Under the pieces are notes generated by a model. That model saw only the letters and a list, made by a program, of their open reading frames with translations, was not told the DNA's origin and did not search any database. The position numbers and the translations under genes were made by a program. A stretch of DNA of 64,000 bases from Athripsodes cinereus (taxonomy: Eukaryota > Arthropoda > Insecta > Trichoptera > Leptoceridae): positions 5,332,001 through 5,396,000 of the forward strand of contig OX388310.1 of the NCBI GenBank assembly GCA_947579605.1, given 5' to 3'. Of this stretch, positions 10,367 to 22,942 are shown one piece after another (the first letter of the stretch is position 1; the number at the start of each line of letters is the position of its first letter).

Positions 10367-12028
10367 TTTTACCATTATTCTGACCATTTTCGTCATTTAT
10401 TTCGTAATTTTATCCGAATAGTTACTAACGAGTTATTTTGTTTACAATACTTCAGATCAATTATTTTTAATTTAATAACAAATCCTTTAGCAAAGCTGGG
10501 CTTAACGCTACATAATTATAATATAATCGAAGGTTTGCACTAATCGAAAGGGACAATATTCCACATAATTTGGTATCAGACCCTAAATACTATAGAAATG
10601 TATTCGGAAGATCGAACAGATCGACATATTTAAGTCGACGGAATTCGAAACACCTTTATCACCCTAAGACATAGTCTGGTATTTAAAGATGTCCCGAACG
10701 TCTCACAGAGACGAACCAGTATCCATGAATTATTCGATTTGTTTTACGCATATTAAAAAAGTTCTTTGTAAATAATATTGGAATAGTAAATATTCAACTT
10801 GATAGACTGGAAAAATTAAAATTATCGGATGTGTTGAATGGGCTTGAAGAATTGGAAATCAACAATGAAATAAGTTAGTTGATTATAAATTCGCACAATG
10901 AATCATGAGAAGAAAGGAATTGAGGTTTCATCAATGATTTTTTTTCATTGAAGATATTTGAAGAATAATATATTTTAAATTAACTTTGTACATGCACGCA
11001 TTTTAGGTATACAATAAATATAAACAATTTATATTTTTTTAACAAAATATGTAAGACATGAATAAAATTCGTTTCAGCAATGAGGTACACCACTTTTCTG
11101 TAATGTGTTATTTGTTATTGGCATTGGATATCCTATTTGTTGTTGATTCCGAGATAGTATCGACAGAAAGATAATAGATTTTATATACTAACATGGATAC
11201 CTTTGTGTGCATGCTAGATTTTTATTACTTTTAATATTGTGACACGGATATTGTGTCCAAGAAATATTGAATATTACAATGTTTTGGCATGAGACGCTGC
11301 TTTGGCACACAAAAGACATTAGAATATTATTTAGAACAAATAATAAAACGTAGAATATTCACTGACCAAAATAAAAAGTCTAGAACCGCTAGGAAAGCTT
11401 TATTTCAGCTGTGGGTATAATTGACGGTCTTATTTAGATAAACACTTTTTCTGACTTCAGTCAAAAGGATTTCATAGATAAAGCTTAGCCGTTGTATAAA
11501 GTTAACGCATTTCGTTATATTATTGTTGTTTCTGTTATTATCTCTGAACCTGAAAGTACGACATTCAGGAAATGATCACATCAAACACTTAGATAAATGG
11601 ACATTGTTCCGGAGGCTAAAACTCTTTGAATAAACACAACCTTCTACGAAGGGGAATTATTATTTTCAACTGAAACATTTCTGAAAAAGCAACATCCAAA
11701 GAATTACACGTTAATATATATCTAGATAATATAATATTGTGTGTAATGTTTGACTACGTATAAAATAACGTTTCATTTCTCGTCGGGTAGCCAGTGAAAT
11801 AACTGCGTGAAAGAATATATAAAAATATATATTTGTGACAATTAATAATACATACAATTGGAACTCACATAAAAGTCTAGCATATTAATCAAATTTGTGA
11901 CAATTAAAAGTGCTTTCAAAATTTTATAATAGTTAAATAAAAATAATAGGCGCCCTTGAGACGGTCTAGGAACTGTAAAACGGTGTCAAAACACAATCAT
12001 CCAGAATTATAATCATCATCATAAGTTG
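10367..12028. other. AT-rich spacer
   Basis: No recognised gene. The stretch 10560-10740 is moderately GC-richer and contains an open run near 10665-10745, but it matches no family I know. Confidence 0.3.
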
Positions 12029-12182
12029 TCTCTTTCGTGCCAATAAAAGTTAGTCATTCAGGATGGTGGTAAGCCTCATTGCTGAATTGCAGATGATAAA
12101 TATCTCAAAGGAATGTTTTATGAATAGCCGCATTAAAGGGACACTAGAAAGTTTACAGAAATGAGTGGGAGAAATCGTTGAT
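12029..12182 (+). repeat. Copy of the (TAG)n-tailed dispersed family
   Basis: Blocks CTCTTTCGTGCCAATAAAAG, then CATTCAGGATGGTGGTAAGC, CTCATTGCTGAAT, GGGACACTAGAAAGTTTACA. A second partial copy (CATTCAGAATGGGTGGCTTA) is at 12365-12500. Confidence 0.65.
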
Positions 12183-12364
12183 AAACATAGTTTTTGTCGG
12201 ATATTGTCACGAAGAAAATTATTTGATAATATAATTGCATACATACACATGTGTTGTTTGTTTGATTTAAAAAAAAATTACAACGTTGACAAAATGGAAA
12301 ATAAATTTTGATATTGAGTAACCAGCGTTTGAAAACATCGCCTTTTCCATGTTGATAAAAATGA

Positions 12365-12500
12365 AAACATTCAGAATGGGTGGCTTACCTCATCGCTGAA
12401 CTGAAGATGTTAAATATTTTATTTAATTTTCTACAAATTTAATATTTGCATTTTACAGATCACTCGAAACTTTATAAAAAAGTTGGAGATCTATTCTTTA
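12365..12500 (+). repeat. Partial copy of the (TAG)n-tailed dispersed family
   Basis: CATTCAGAATGGGTGGCTTA CCTCATCGCTGAA is followed by GAAGATGTTAAATATTT and ACAGATCACTCGAAACTTTA, the same order as the copy at 12029-12182 about 330 bp away. Confidence 0.6.
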
Positions 12501-13615
12501 CCAGGAATCCCACGGGATACAATCTAGACATTTTATATTTACAAGCTATGTTTATCTGACGTAGAAAATGTATCTTTGGTTTAATTAAAAGAAAAAGCTG
12601 ATTCATAGAAAACACTTCCAAAAACTTAATAATATAATTAAGTGCATCGCGAAGTTCAATTGAAACGAATCAAAATTCCACAGATAATTAATTAATAATA
12701 ATAATATTCTCGTATATTTTAAAATTGGAATCATCCCGGATTCGCTTCTCTTCATTGGAGTGTGAACTTTACCCCATTATCGTTGCTTCTCGTACCTAGA
12801 CAAATTCCTTTCTATAGCCCTTGCTTTAAATTAAATTGCACTTCTATATAAGGTTTAGTTACCTACTCAACATTCTGCGACTTGAAGTACCTACTCCTAT
12901 GTGTTCAGTGGCGTGGATTCCATACATACATAAAAAAAACACAATTTTCTTGAAGATTAAAACTCAATGAAAGTAATGAAAGAAAATAAGTAAAACTTAC
13001 TAGAAAATGAAAATTGATTTGAAATTTATGTCATGTGTACTCGTTTCAGATTTCAATTCAATTTTTAGCATAGAGAAATTCAGATGACCCCTTAAACTAT
13101 TTTTATCTCTTTTCACCTTTATTGCATCCTATGCAAATTTTGTGTTCTCAGTCACGCATATTAAAATGATAGATTATATTAATATATATATACATATATA
13201 TATCAGAAGACACCGATGTGGTGGAATTATTTTTAAAGCCTACTAAATTCACCACATTCTTCTTTGATTTGTATGTAATGCGCTTTGGCTGTACGTTCTT
13301 ATAAAAAAATATGTCAAGTATTTTACAATGCAAGTACCTTTTGTTCTTTGGTCATGTTTGTTTTTGTTAATTGAAGCTGTTATCAAAATTACGAAAGAGC
13401 TTAGTCAAAACATTTCAAACCCTTTTTTATTCGGCCAGCCAGCCCTTCAGTTCACTCATAAACTTCTGCGGGATCCGGGTGAAAGAAGCGATTGCTTCAA
13501 TGTTATCTAAAATCAATATGTTAGAGAAAAAATATGCACTTTTTGCCAACTATAATAATTATAATTATTTAGTTTTAAAGATTTCATAAAGCATAGTACT
13601 TACGTACTAATTATC
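12501..13615. other. AT-rich spacer
   Basis: No recognised gene. A (TA)n run lies at 13182-13203. Confidence 0.3.
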
Positions 13616-13617
13616 TG

Positions 13618-13737
13618 CGGCATTGGTTTGGAATACAGGATGCACCAATCCTCATCAGACTGGCCCAGGATCGTGAGGAATTTCAATAGATGGTCGCCAA
13701 CCTCCGTTAGAAGAGACACGAGAAGAAGAAGATGAAG
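13618..13737 (+). pseudogene. Non-LTR RT C-terminal tail with (GAA)n-type end
   Basis: The frame reads LAQDREEFQ, stop, MVANLR, then ends in AGAAGAAGAAG. This corresponds to the A.DR..WR.MVANLR tail of insect non-LTR RTs. About 35 codons remain, with one stop. Confidence 0.55.
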
Positions 13738-14145
13738 TACTAATTGCATGTTCAATTTAAAAAGTCTTGTACCGCCGCTGCTTGTATAGATATGTGGTAT
13801 TCGTCGTAGACAGGCAACTAGGTACGCCATTATCTACAGACACCTCAATAATACATAATATGATACGGAGTTCATTGAATATACTCGTACTATTATAGCA
13901 CGAAATAGAATTCTTTCGCTCCATTTCAAGCAACCGTCATTCATACAACAGCTTCAACCGAGCGAATCGTTTTTGAGTATGTAGCTAGAATCCTTTCATT
14001 TATTTGATCTTTTATTATCATAATGAAGATATTATAAATCAACATTTCTATTCTTCGATCGGTATTATAACTCCGAGCGATGTTGATTTTACATTTAAAT
14101 AGTTTATTTATTCTTAAGTTTAAGTTATAGAAATATATCCCAGAT
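13738..14145. other. Spacer
   Basis: Nothing recognised. Confidence 0.3.
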
Positions 14146-14371
14146 GAAATTTATTTGGCTGAGAGGAATGGTGCTCGGAGACGCGGCAGTCCGAGGATCA
14201 AATGGCAAGATCATTTAAATCAAATCCTATAGGACGGTCACGTGTTGAGCACATTGAACAGAAGAGAATGTATGAGGAATTGTATGACAGTGACGGAAGC
14301 GAAAGATGTATGCAAAGATAGAAAGAACTGGCGCTTGATCCTTTCTGCCTACCCCGCAAGGGAAACGGCGT
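14146..14371 (+). pseudogene. Family A non-LTR RT 3' end
   Basis: The frame reads YLAERNGARRRGSPRIKW, QDHLNQIL, stop, DGHVLSTLNRR, RNCMTVTEAKDVCKDRKNW and ends AYPARETA stop. One nonsense codon lies at about 14230. A short GTAT-repeat tail follows at 14377-14391. It is truncated at the 5' end, with the RT palm absent. Confidence 0.8.
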
Positions 14372-14574
14372 GATTGTTTGTATGTATGTATGAAATATAT
14401 TTATTTCGTGGGTTTATCAGCGATAATAAGGGAACTTTAATTTAAGCTGGGTAGGTATAACAAAAATTTGCATTTTTTGGGTAATCGGTCAATAGCCATA
14501 CCTATAATAAATTTTTAAAAATTCATTCAATTAAAGAACACAACAACAAATAAATTACTTACTTACTGCTAGCC

Positions 14575-14728
14575 TTCTTCTCTCCACTGCTGAATATAGG
14601 CCTCTTCAAAACTTTTCCACATTTTTCGATCTCGAGCAACTCGACACTACTGTTTTCCCATCACCTGGACAAAATCGTCGACCCATCTTTTTGGGGTCTT
14701 CCTACACATCTTTTGTCCTGATGACATT
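14575..14728 (-). pseudogene. RTE-like RT C-terminus (EEAYIQQW type)
   Basis: The minus strand reads RCVGRPQKRWVDDFVQVMGK, then VARDRKMWKSFEEAYIQQW, REEG and stop, followed by a TAAG-repeat tail at 14558-14573. It is a GRP..RW.DD signature plus C-terminus with one stop. It has the same ending as the plus-strand scrap at 4895-4975. Confidence 0.75.
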
Positions 14729-15072
14729 GATACATATTATTATATTAAAAGAAAATATGTAATAATTTTTTTTTAATATGTTTAACTTCAGATGAAGAAA
14801 TGTTAATAACTTATTTCCATTGATGTCATTCAACTTGCCACTTTGAATAATTTCTTTGAAGGATTGTCAAACAACATTGATTATTTAATTTGATAAATTA
14901 TTTTAGGTAGATACTATTAGTTTCGACTAGACGCTCACTGATACGAAAATTGATAACATCAATATGTCGATTTACTTTATTCTATTAGGATTATATAAAT
15001 GATATCTTTAGAAATCAGCATTTAATCATAAATTCAAAAAGATTTTCGATATCAGTCGGTCTACAAAGTTAA
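14729..15072. other. AT-rich spacer
   Basis: Nothing recognised. Confidence 0.3.
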
Positions 15073-15309
15073 GGGGTTCACATTCAAAGGCACAAAGATA
15101 TTTTTTTCATAAATATTTAACTATAAATACAGAAATGTTCGTATTTTTGATGACCACACTGTAAGTTAACTGATTCAAATTGATGAAATTACCCTTCCAT
15201 CTTGGAGTAAATCCATTTTTTAAAACGGATTAAATATCGACTACAATTGAAGTAAAAAATAGAAATGTGCTGTTCAGTTCATATGCGTGTGCCTTTGCGT
15301 GTGAACCCC
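15073..15309. mobile_element. 237-bp terminal-inverted-repeat element (MITE)
   Basis: The left end GGGGTTCACATTCAAAGGCA is matched by the reverse complement of the right end, GGGGTTCACACGCAAAGGCA. Four bases outside are TTAA on the left and TCAA on the right, possibly a decayed 4-bp duplication. There is no coding potential. The superfamily is not assigned. Confidence 0.6.
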
Positions 15310-15339
15310 TCAATAGCGAATCTTGTAATTAAGTTTTGA

Positions 15340-15560
15340 CATCACATCCATCCCACAAATGTAAAGTCAGTGGACTAACTGCATTTGATGAATATTAATG
15401 TCATTCATTCCGTGTCATAAAAGTAAGCATTCGTAACGCGTGGCAACGGGCCTCATCGCTGGGGGAGGATGCTGGATTACTATAGTGTTGTGGAGTGGTG
15501 ATTCTCGAAAAATATTGATCAATTCTTTCACGAGATTGTTCACAAGTAGGGTTCCCAAAT
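15340..15560 (+). repeat. Diverged copy of the (TAG)n-tailed dispersed family
   Basis: CATCCATCCCACAAATGTAA, then CATTCCGTGTCATAAAAG, then CGTGGCAACGGGCCTCATCG CTG follow the family order. Confidence 0.5.
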
Positions 15561-17170
15561 ATCTTATAAAACATATTGTATTGAACATATTATTTATATT
15601 CATCTTCGTATTATGAAAAAAATAAGACTTTCTGAATGGCTGGCATGTTAAATTTTAATCATCTGGAATATCCATCTGCACATTTTAGGAATATGCTTAA
15701 ATCTAAAACAATAAACTTGTAATACTTGATCAAATAATAATTTATTGTTATGATAAAAAAATAGAAGCTGTTTTTTAATCAATAACAAAATGTAAACGTT
15801 TAATTTTTCATAATGCACTCGAAATCGGGTGTTTTGCCTTTAATCAAAGAAGAACCAGGCTTGTCTGTTATTTATAAAATCTGTACTTATTATTTTATAT
15901 CTATCTAATGCTTCAATGTATTGTGTTGGAATAATAATAATATTATTCTTTGTGTAGTTTGAGATTAAAGGAAACTTAGTTAAAGTGGATATATAATGAC
16001 CCAACCCAGAATTATCATGATATAACCCAACTCACTAAAACTTTATTCAAAAAGAAGGAAGATCATTGTGCTGCTTTTGTTTTGCCCTTTGATTCATTTA
16101 AGAGTTTATTATCTATGGTTTTTAGTTGGTTTATTTAACACTCAATGGTATGCGTTTTATATTCATACAATACTTATAGATATCTATTTTCATCCGAGGA
16201 CAGAACACCGTTAGACAGACCAAGAAAAAACAACCTGGAAAACAGATCAAAAAAATAACATCAACTTAGATCTGGAAGAGCTATATATTTCTACACAAAT
16301 GGCCATCCGTTAACCAGGATCAACAAGCTGGAAATACATTGTTTCAAAGTTCTAGGCTCTAGAAAGACTATTTGGCCATCAGAAAAAAGAAAGTAATACA
16401 GAATCTTGTTGTACGAAAAGAGTACTGCTTCAATTCCATAAAGTTTCTTGCGGTCTGGGTGATTCACTTTTAATAAACACCGTTTCTATGAGAAATATAT
16501 CAATGCGTTAGAAAATTCGTGTGAAGAGACGATTGAATTGTAGCAGAATGACTCTAATTTAGGAAGCTAATTTTGCAAAGAGCATTTTATCTAACAGAAA
16601 TCACAACAGCTTTGATGAGCAAATAAGGTAGTAGTAGTTTGATGAAATTCTCAGCATTTGATTGGAGAAACGCTGGCCAAATTTTGATGGCGATTTACTT
16701 TATTTGTAAACTCAAATATATATATATATATATTGCTTTTTTCAGTTAAATTAGAAGGGCTGTATTTGAAATGAAAAAATAGATTTATTTTGAGAATTAT
16801 TCAAAAATCATTTAGTAATAAAAGCTCCTACTCACTGTATTATATATAGTAAATGATCATATAGACGATTGAATTAACATTTCAACAACTTTATGAGGTT
16901 GATGCCTCCAAACAAATATTAGAGAGCTTCCTCGTTTATGTATCTTTATATCTGATAATTATAATTGAAAAAGCATGTTTGCATAATTCAAATGCACCGT
17001 GAAATATAATAGGAAGAAGTAAAAAAAGCTTTAAGAAATGACTCTATTCTGTCTGAACGGTCATTCAAAGTTTACATGGTAAATATTCGGTAATATCAAT
17101 TTTCTGAGTGTTTTATTTTTTATTGCACTCAAAAGACAACCTCAACGACCGCCAGAGAAAATGGTATTAT
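15561..17170. other. AT-rich spacer
   Basis: No recognised gene. A (TA)n run lies at 16714-16731. The stretch 16190-16400 is a little richer in GC, with no open frame worth naming. Confidence 0.3.
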
Positions 17171-17410
17171 TTCAGAAACCTCGATTGGAGAACCATGTCT
17201 ACACAATGCAACATTGTGTAAAATCTAATCAGAAGAAGTGAGAAAGGTGTCCCAACGCTTACGAATTGGCTCTAAGCTGGCTTAAGTGATCACTTTCAGT
17301 GTCCACGGACAACGTTCACCAGTTCACCAATTCCACCATTCCCACTGTCACAATTTAAGGTCCACCAATTGAGAGACGCTTTATGCAAACCTTAGAAGCA
17401 ACCATCTTTT
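17171..17410 (+). mobile_element. Partial copy of the 33.7-kb inverted-repeat element
   Basis: TCGATTGGAGAACCATGTCT, CAACATTGTGTAAAATCTAA T, AAGTGAGAAAG..GTCCCAACG and GTGATCACTTTCAGTG are shared with 33661-34129. Only the left inverted repeat and the centre are found here. The right repeat is missing. A head scrap of the same family is at 17541-17579. Confidence 0.6.
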
Positions 17411-17582
17411 TTGGATCTCATTTTTCAGATCTCAAATTGATTGCCATCTCCCGTCTAAATGGCGCTGGAACAATTAAGTTCAATACTTTATCGGCTGCTA
17501 GTTCGACTAGTCAGCAACAAATGTTTAGAATATTTACTTAGTTTTTTATTGTTTAACCGGATTTGGATGCAGATGACAGTGA

Positions 17583-17788
17583 GGGGTGTAAGGAAGCGCG
17601 GGCGTCCGAGAACTACATGGCTTGAACATGTAGATTAAATTCTCAAGGACGGCCGTGTTTTGAGTAATAGAAATCAACGTGTTTGTATTAGAAATTGTAT
17701 GACTGTAAAGGAGGCGAAAGAATTATGTAAGGACAGATCTCATTGGCGTTCCGTTCTTTCTGCCTACCCCACTTGGGATACGGCGTGA
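17583..17788 (+). pseudogene. Family B non-LTR RT 3' end
   Basis: The frame reads GVRKRGRPRTTWLEHVD, stop, ILKDGRVLSNRNQR, then TVKEAKELCKDRSHWRSVL, AYPTWDTA and stop. It has one nonsense codon. The tail is (TAGA)n at 17790-17808. The 5' edge abuts a scrap of the inverted-repeat element at 17541-17579. Confidence 0.8.
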
Positions 17789-17809
17789 GGGAATAGATAG
17801 ATAGATAGA

Positions 17810-18540
17810 TTATTATATTATTATAATTGTGTTCAAAGTAACTAGACCATAACATACGTCAAAAATCTCATTATAAAATGTTACAAAATATTGGCATCCG
17901 TGTTTTCTTAGTCATTACCTTTTACTTTATATGTAAAGCTTTTATTTTTGTCAATTAAGCTATAATTCTATGACCATTTTTGGTTTAGAAACTAGTAATA
18001 ATATAAAGTTGAAATTTGTCCGTTCAGCTCAGTTGGTAGATTAATGTTACAGATAAGTTACTCTGGTAGATTTATCGCTATTTTTTCTCTTTCCAAAATG
18101 AAACTTAATTTCCTTAGTCTAGACATATTTTATGATAGTGAGTTACATTATCAACTGGAGAAGCTTTATTATTATTATGAATGAAAATCATTGATAATAA
18201 TTAATTTTATGAAAGTTCAGAAATGATAATGCCAAGTCGAGCTTTTGAGATGATGTCAACTAAATATTTCGTGACAGATAAGGGGCGTCGTGAACAGGTG
18301 TTTTGCACGAAAAGTTTGTTAGATTGATGTAATCAGTGCTGAAAAATATCATTGAATGTTCACTGAAACTATTTCAATTTAGTGTCATTTAAATAAATAA
18401 TGAACTTTATTAATAAACACAATGTTTCAGATTTGATAACATCGTGCCATAAATATTGAAAATATCTGTTTTCGCTTCACTATGATTATAAATAAAACAA
18501 ACTCAATAAAAATATTCTTAATACAATCAATATTAGTGAC
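17810..18540. other. AT-rich spacer
   Basis: No gene recognised. A tRNA A-box look-alike near 18023 has no partner B box. Confidence 0.3.
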
Positions 18541-18541
18541 A

Positions 18542-19008
18542 TTACATACATACATACATACATACCATCACGCCGCTTCCCTCGCGGGGTAGGCAGAAAG
18601 GATCGAGCGCCACTTCCTTCTATCCTTGCATACATCTTTCGCTTCCGTCACTGTCATACAATTCCTCATGCATGCTCTCCTGTTCAATGTGCTCAACACG
18701 TGACCGTCCTGTAGGATTTGATTTAAATGATCTTGCCATTTAATCCTCGGACGTCCACGTCTCCGAGCACCATTCCTCTCAGCCAAATATATCTTCTTAG
18801 TCATTTCCACGTGCCCAAACCATCTTAACTTATTTATATTCATCCTTGTTATTACACCAACTTTCATTCCACATTCCTTTCGTATATCACTGTTACGCAC
18901 ACGATCTCTCAGACTTTTACCACACATCCTTCTCAACGATCTCATTTCCACTGCATTTATGCCACTTTCATCCTTCTTTAACCATGTCCACGTCTCACTT
19001 GCATACAT
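18542..19008 (-). pseudogene. Family A non-LTR RT 3' end, open frame of 146 codons
   Basis: The frame is open from 19008 to the stop at 18568. It starts MYASETWTWLKKDESGINAV and contains RRMCGKSLRDRVRNSDIR, NINKLRWFGHV, GARRRGRPRIKWQDHL and the ending AYPAREAA. About six residues between GHVE and MTKK are deleted relative to 32032-32523. The tail is a (GTAT)n repeat on the minus strand (18545-18566). The palm and endonuclease are missing. The 5' end is truncated at about 19008, the usual result of incomplete target-primed reverse transcription. Confidence 0.85.
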
Positions 19009-19870
19009 GTGACATTAAAAATGTGGTAATTTTGAGACATGATTTAAGGAACGAGTTCACTTACTGTGTTTTGATTTTACGTGGTTAGATGGAAGAAATC
19101 ACTATAATGTGATAATTTCGCCACTGCATATCATCACATTTTCTCTTATTATAACTGATTTGTTGATTTTGTTATATAAATGATGATGTGTAAGAAGAAT
19201 AAAATAAATAAATTTTCTCTAAACAAAATCCGCGATTAGTTTCGACCAAAAATCCGCGATTAGTTTAGATGCAATGATCTAAAGAATGACAGACCCCAAC
19301 ACCATGTGGGACTAATAATTGCCCAAAGAGAAGAAGAAGAATGAGCTAAGGAATAACTTTTCAAGAATATTAAAAGATTTATCCAGTATACTTACTAGAA
19401 TGTAGTAAATAATGTAATATATTGTTTTTTTTTAATCAAAAACAAAGATCATATTAAAATAATAAATTTTATGTTCTTATTTGATGGAAATAAAAATAAA
19501 GTTTTTATTGGAAATTTAATAACAATTTCCGAATAACTGATATCTAATAAATTGTATCAGCACTTATCTATATTATTATCTCATACATTTTGAAATATTC
19601 AATTATGATAAAATACGAACTTGAAAACAATACGATTAGTTTTATATTGGAAACGTGAATTTTTAGGGCAAATAATTTGAAAATACTTAAAAACGTACTC
19701 AGTATTTCATTACATCCCCAATTTCAATCGAAATTTAAAACTAATGAAATTCTCTACAAATATTACGTAAACTTAATGATCTTTGAGAAGGATATGTGGA
19801 AAAAGTGTAAGAGAAAGAGTGGGCGGTAGTATTAAAGGAAAAAAATAAAAAATGAAAGTTAGAGTGATAA
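19009..19870. other. AT-rich spacer
   Basis: No gene. CCGCGATTAGTTT occurs twice, at about 19230 and 19255. Confidence 0.3.
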
Positions 19871-19871
19871 T

Positions 19872-20118
19872 CAAGATAGTTTGGGAATGTTGAAAGAATG
19901 AATGAGTTAAGAGTGAAAAATATAAATAAATGGCGAAAGAAACAGTAATCGGAGACGTGGCCAGCCGAAGATTAAATGATAAGACCATGTAGACCAGAAT
20001 CCAAAGGATGGACACGTGCCGAGTACAATGAATAGGAGATCGTGTATGAAGAAATACAAGGATAGAAGGAAGGGGCGCTTGATCCTTTATGTCTTCACCA
20101 GATGGGAAGCGGTGATGA
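19872..20118 (+). pseudogene. Heavily decayed family A RT 3' end
   Basis: TTTGGGAATGTTGAAAGAAT GAATGAG (WFGNVERMNE) is followed by RRRGQPKIK, two stops, DHVDQNPKDGHVPSTMNRR and KDRRKGRLILYVFTRWEAV. There are several stops and frameshifts. It is older than the copies at 18.6 and 32 kb. Confidence 0.65.
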
Positions 20119-20189
20119 GTGATCACTTTTTGCTCACCCTTTGAAGAGTATTAGAATTAGAATATAAGTAAGTGCAATTTGCAAATGGA

Positions 20190-20262
20190 TGATTCATACA
20201 GATCGAGCTAGCTCCAAACTTATAAATGGATCATACCTTATGAGTTCCAACGCGACGATACA
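20190..20262 (+). repeat. CAGATCGAGCT dispersed repeat
   Basis: ATACAGATCGAGCTAGCTCC AAACTTA, then TTATGAGTTCCAACGCGACG ATAC. It aligns along its length with 8256-8330. Confidence 0.65.
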
Positions 20263-21302
20263 CATAAATAGAATGCATTCAATGTATGTAGATAAACGAT
20301 TGACACTCAAACCTTGAACAATTTTAAAGAGGCGTTTCATTTCTGACTTGGCTGAAAATAGAACCTGGAACCTATCAGCAAGAGAGTGACATCTGCATCT
20401 CAACGGCTGTCGCATGTAAGTATATGACAAACATTTTTAGTTGTAGGTGTATCTGAATTATGTCGTTGAATAAATGAAGAACGAAAATCGATCAATCAAC
20501 TCGTCCCTATAGTTTCCTTCGAAGAAATTTTACGGCAAATACATTTTTTTTTCAAACATCGTCATTTGTCAACTTTCACCTTTGCGTTGCTAAAATAAAA
20601 TAACGTGAATGAAAAAAGCAACTAAGTCCTTAAACGCAGTAAATATAAACCAACCTAAAAGCTTTCTTGTTTTTGTACACGTGAACAAAGAAGGTAAATA
20701 AAATTATCATTTAATTCAATTATTTTATTAATTATTTTTCCAAGAGCACGCGGCAAAGTCAACTCCTTGAATTCGAAAGCATAAATTGAGTTATCTATTA
20801 CCATTATATTCGTACATTCTAACTGCATTCTCATAATGAATGAAATATCGTGGAACAGGACTCCATTCCATTAGAAATCTCAATGAAGGATATTGGATGA
20901 TAAGTGGTATAAGCAAAACATATGCTAATATGCGCCAATACATTCAAGATTTATAGTCTCTGGAGTACAAAAAAATATGGTTCCCGTTGGATCATGTTTT
21001 ACTGAGAACATCCAACGATTGGTTGCACTGTTCCTTAGTTCAAAATTATAATGATTTACTAAATCGATTTCAACAAACCTTCGTCATTAACGAGCGTTTA
21101 TCTAATTGAAGGGATTAAAAAAAAAGTATGGGAAGGGTGGGGCGAGGAATCAAGTATTTAAGATGCACGGTAAACATAGACAGTGGAGAAGATTTTGTAT
21201 TATTAATATTCATATAGCAAATTTGAGCCCAGTTAAATGCATTAACATGTTCTTAATACTTTTGAATCATAAAAATGTCTCGCAACTTTTATTTTGAGAG
21301 GG
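20263..21302. other. AT-rich spacer
   Basis: No recognised gene or repeat. Confidence 0.3.
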
Positions 21303-21589
21303 TGGTACTAAAGTATTTTCGATGTTTTTGGCATTCACTATGTGATAATTACGCGACATGATTAGAAAATGAGTTTTATTCACAATGTATTTAAATTATC
21401 ACTTGATATTTATATGTAGATCTGCGACCGGTTTCGATACGCTAGTACCATTCACGAGCAGAATATTTATCTGTTTGCTCGTGAATGGTACTAGCGTATC
21501 GAAACCAGTCGCAGATCTACATATAAATATCAAGTGATAATTTAAATACATTGTGAATTAAACTCATTTTCTAATCATGGTACTAAAGT
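21303..21589 (-). mobile_element. Foldback element 1 with shared tail (Penelope-like terminal repeats, inferred)
   Basis: Arms at 21357-21460 and 21476-21579 are reverse complements with two mismatches in 104 bp, around a 15-bp spacer. A 42-bp tail (21315-21356) beside the left arm matches the tail beside the right arm of foldback 2, with CACATAGT and ATGCCAA/GTGCCAA in common. TGGTACTAAAGT stands on both sides (21303-21314 and 21578-21589), a possible 12-bp duplication. Each arm carries the hammerhead-like block ending GAAACCGGTC (or the CAGTC variant). Inverted terminal repeats with a one-sided tail are known in Penelope-like elements. There is no coding sequence inside. Confidence 0.6.
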
Positions 21590-22815
21590 TTTAGAATTGA
21601 GGATTTCAATGTTGAAATATGAACATTATCTGCATGATCTAAATTTTCATGGATTTCTAATGTTATGTCTCTTAAATATCCAATTTTAATCATTTTCCAT
21701 AATTATACTAAGTCTTTACTGATCAGAATAGTGAAACAGTACATTGATGAGAAAAAAACAATTCATAATAAATAAGATAAAAAAATATTAACAACCATCA
21801 ACAATTAGCATTCAAAGAGAGAACTTGTTGTAAAACAACATTGGAGAAGAATTCAAATATATCATACATAAATATTTCATAGCTCAATATAAAAAAAAAT
21901 TGTACTTATTTAGTTTCTCCAGTACTATGCCAACGATAATATTCTACGTAAGTAAATATATTATTAATAGGGATATTTTCAGAGTGTTGGTTGGAAATTC
22001 CAAAGGTATTTTTGATGAATTCCTTTGAATAATATATAAAGGACAATTACAAGGGCCTTACTTGTTGTTATTGTTAGTAAAGATACTATTGTGTAAAAAA
22101 ATAATATCAGGAGAATTATTATGATAAAAATATCCAGTATTTTTATGTAAAATATGTATTTGTAAGGTGCCTTCTTACTTGCATTATGTAAAGAATTATT
22201 ATTTTAATACAAATTACTGTTTTGATTTACTCACAATTTGTTTCATTATTAGAAAGTTTTCGATTACAATGTAACCGTCATCATAACAAAAAATATTAAA
22301 ACTTTGACGTTTTTACATGATTTTGATAATAAATTTGATTACATTTGTTGATCTGTGGACTTTTAAACAGTTTTTTGCGTCCCCTGTAAAATTTGGTTTG
22401 GAGCACATAAGAGGTTTCATTGAACCAACGACGATATTTCTTATAATTATTTCGTAGTAGCAAAATTTGGAAATAAAACTATAATTTCAATAATAAAACC
22501 ATTAGGTAGGTATTTTGTATGTTTCAACTAAATAAAAAATATGAAAATCGTCATCAAATCCTTATATTTAATGTATAATAATAAATATAATAATTAATTG
22601 TGTGGGTGTTTGGATCAATATTGTATTATATTTGTGCTCTCAATTATAATCATTCGGGTATTGTATTTGCTTTAATTGTTTCAAATCCTAGTTGAAAATT
22701 AATTAGACAATTGTTATCTACGCAGTAATATTCTTCAATACATTTACTACCTGAATTATTGTAATACCTACTTATTCTCAAGAAATCAGGTTCCAAAATT
22801 TATATCAACATAACA
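21590..22815. other. AT-rich spacer
   Basis: No recognised gene or repeat. Confidence 0.3.
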
Positions 22816-22817
22816 GA

Positions 22818-22906
22818 CATTTTGGCGTTGGCGATCACTCCGGCGAAAACCTCCCTGTCCTGTGCTGCTCTGAACAGGTCATCCACTCTCCGGATTCTTT
22901 AATTAT
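22818..22906 (-). pseudogene. RTE-like RT C-terminal scrap
   Basis: The minus strand reads RRVDDLFRAAQDREVFAGVI then ANAKMSV. This is the VDDL.RAAQDR..F..VIANA ending found in several insect non-LTR RTs. About 28 codons remain. GC here is distinctly above its surroundings. Confidence 0.6.
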
Positions 22907-22942
22907 TAAGAGTATTCAATTGTTGTTATGCTGAATTGTCCT

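Noticed and set aside
18020..18075. tRNA gene suggested by TCAGCTCAGTTGGTAGA
   Set aside because: Resembles an A box, but no B box (GGTTCRA) and no acceptor stem follow.
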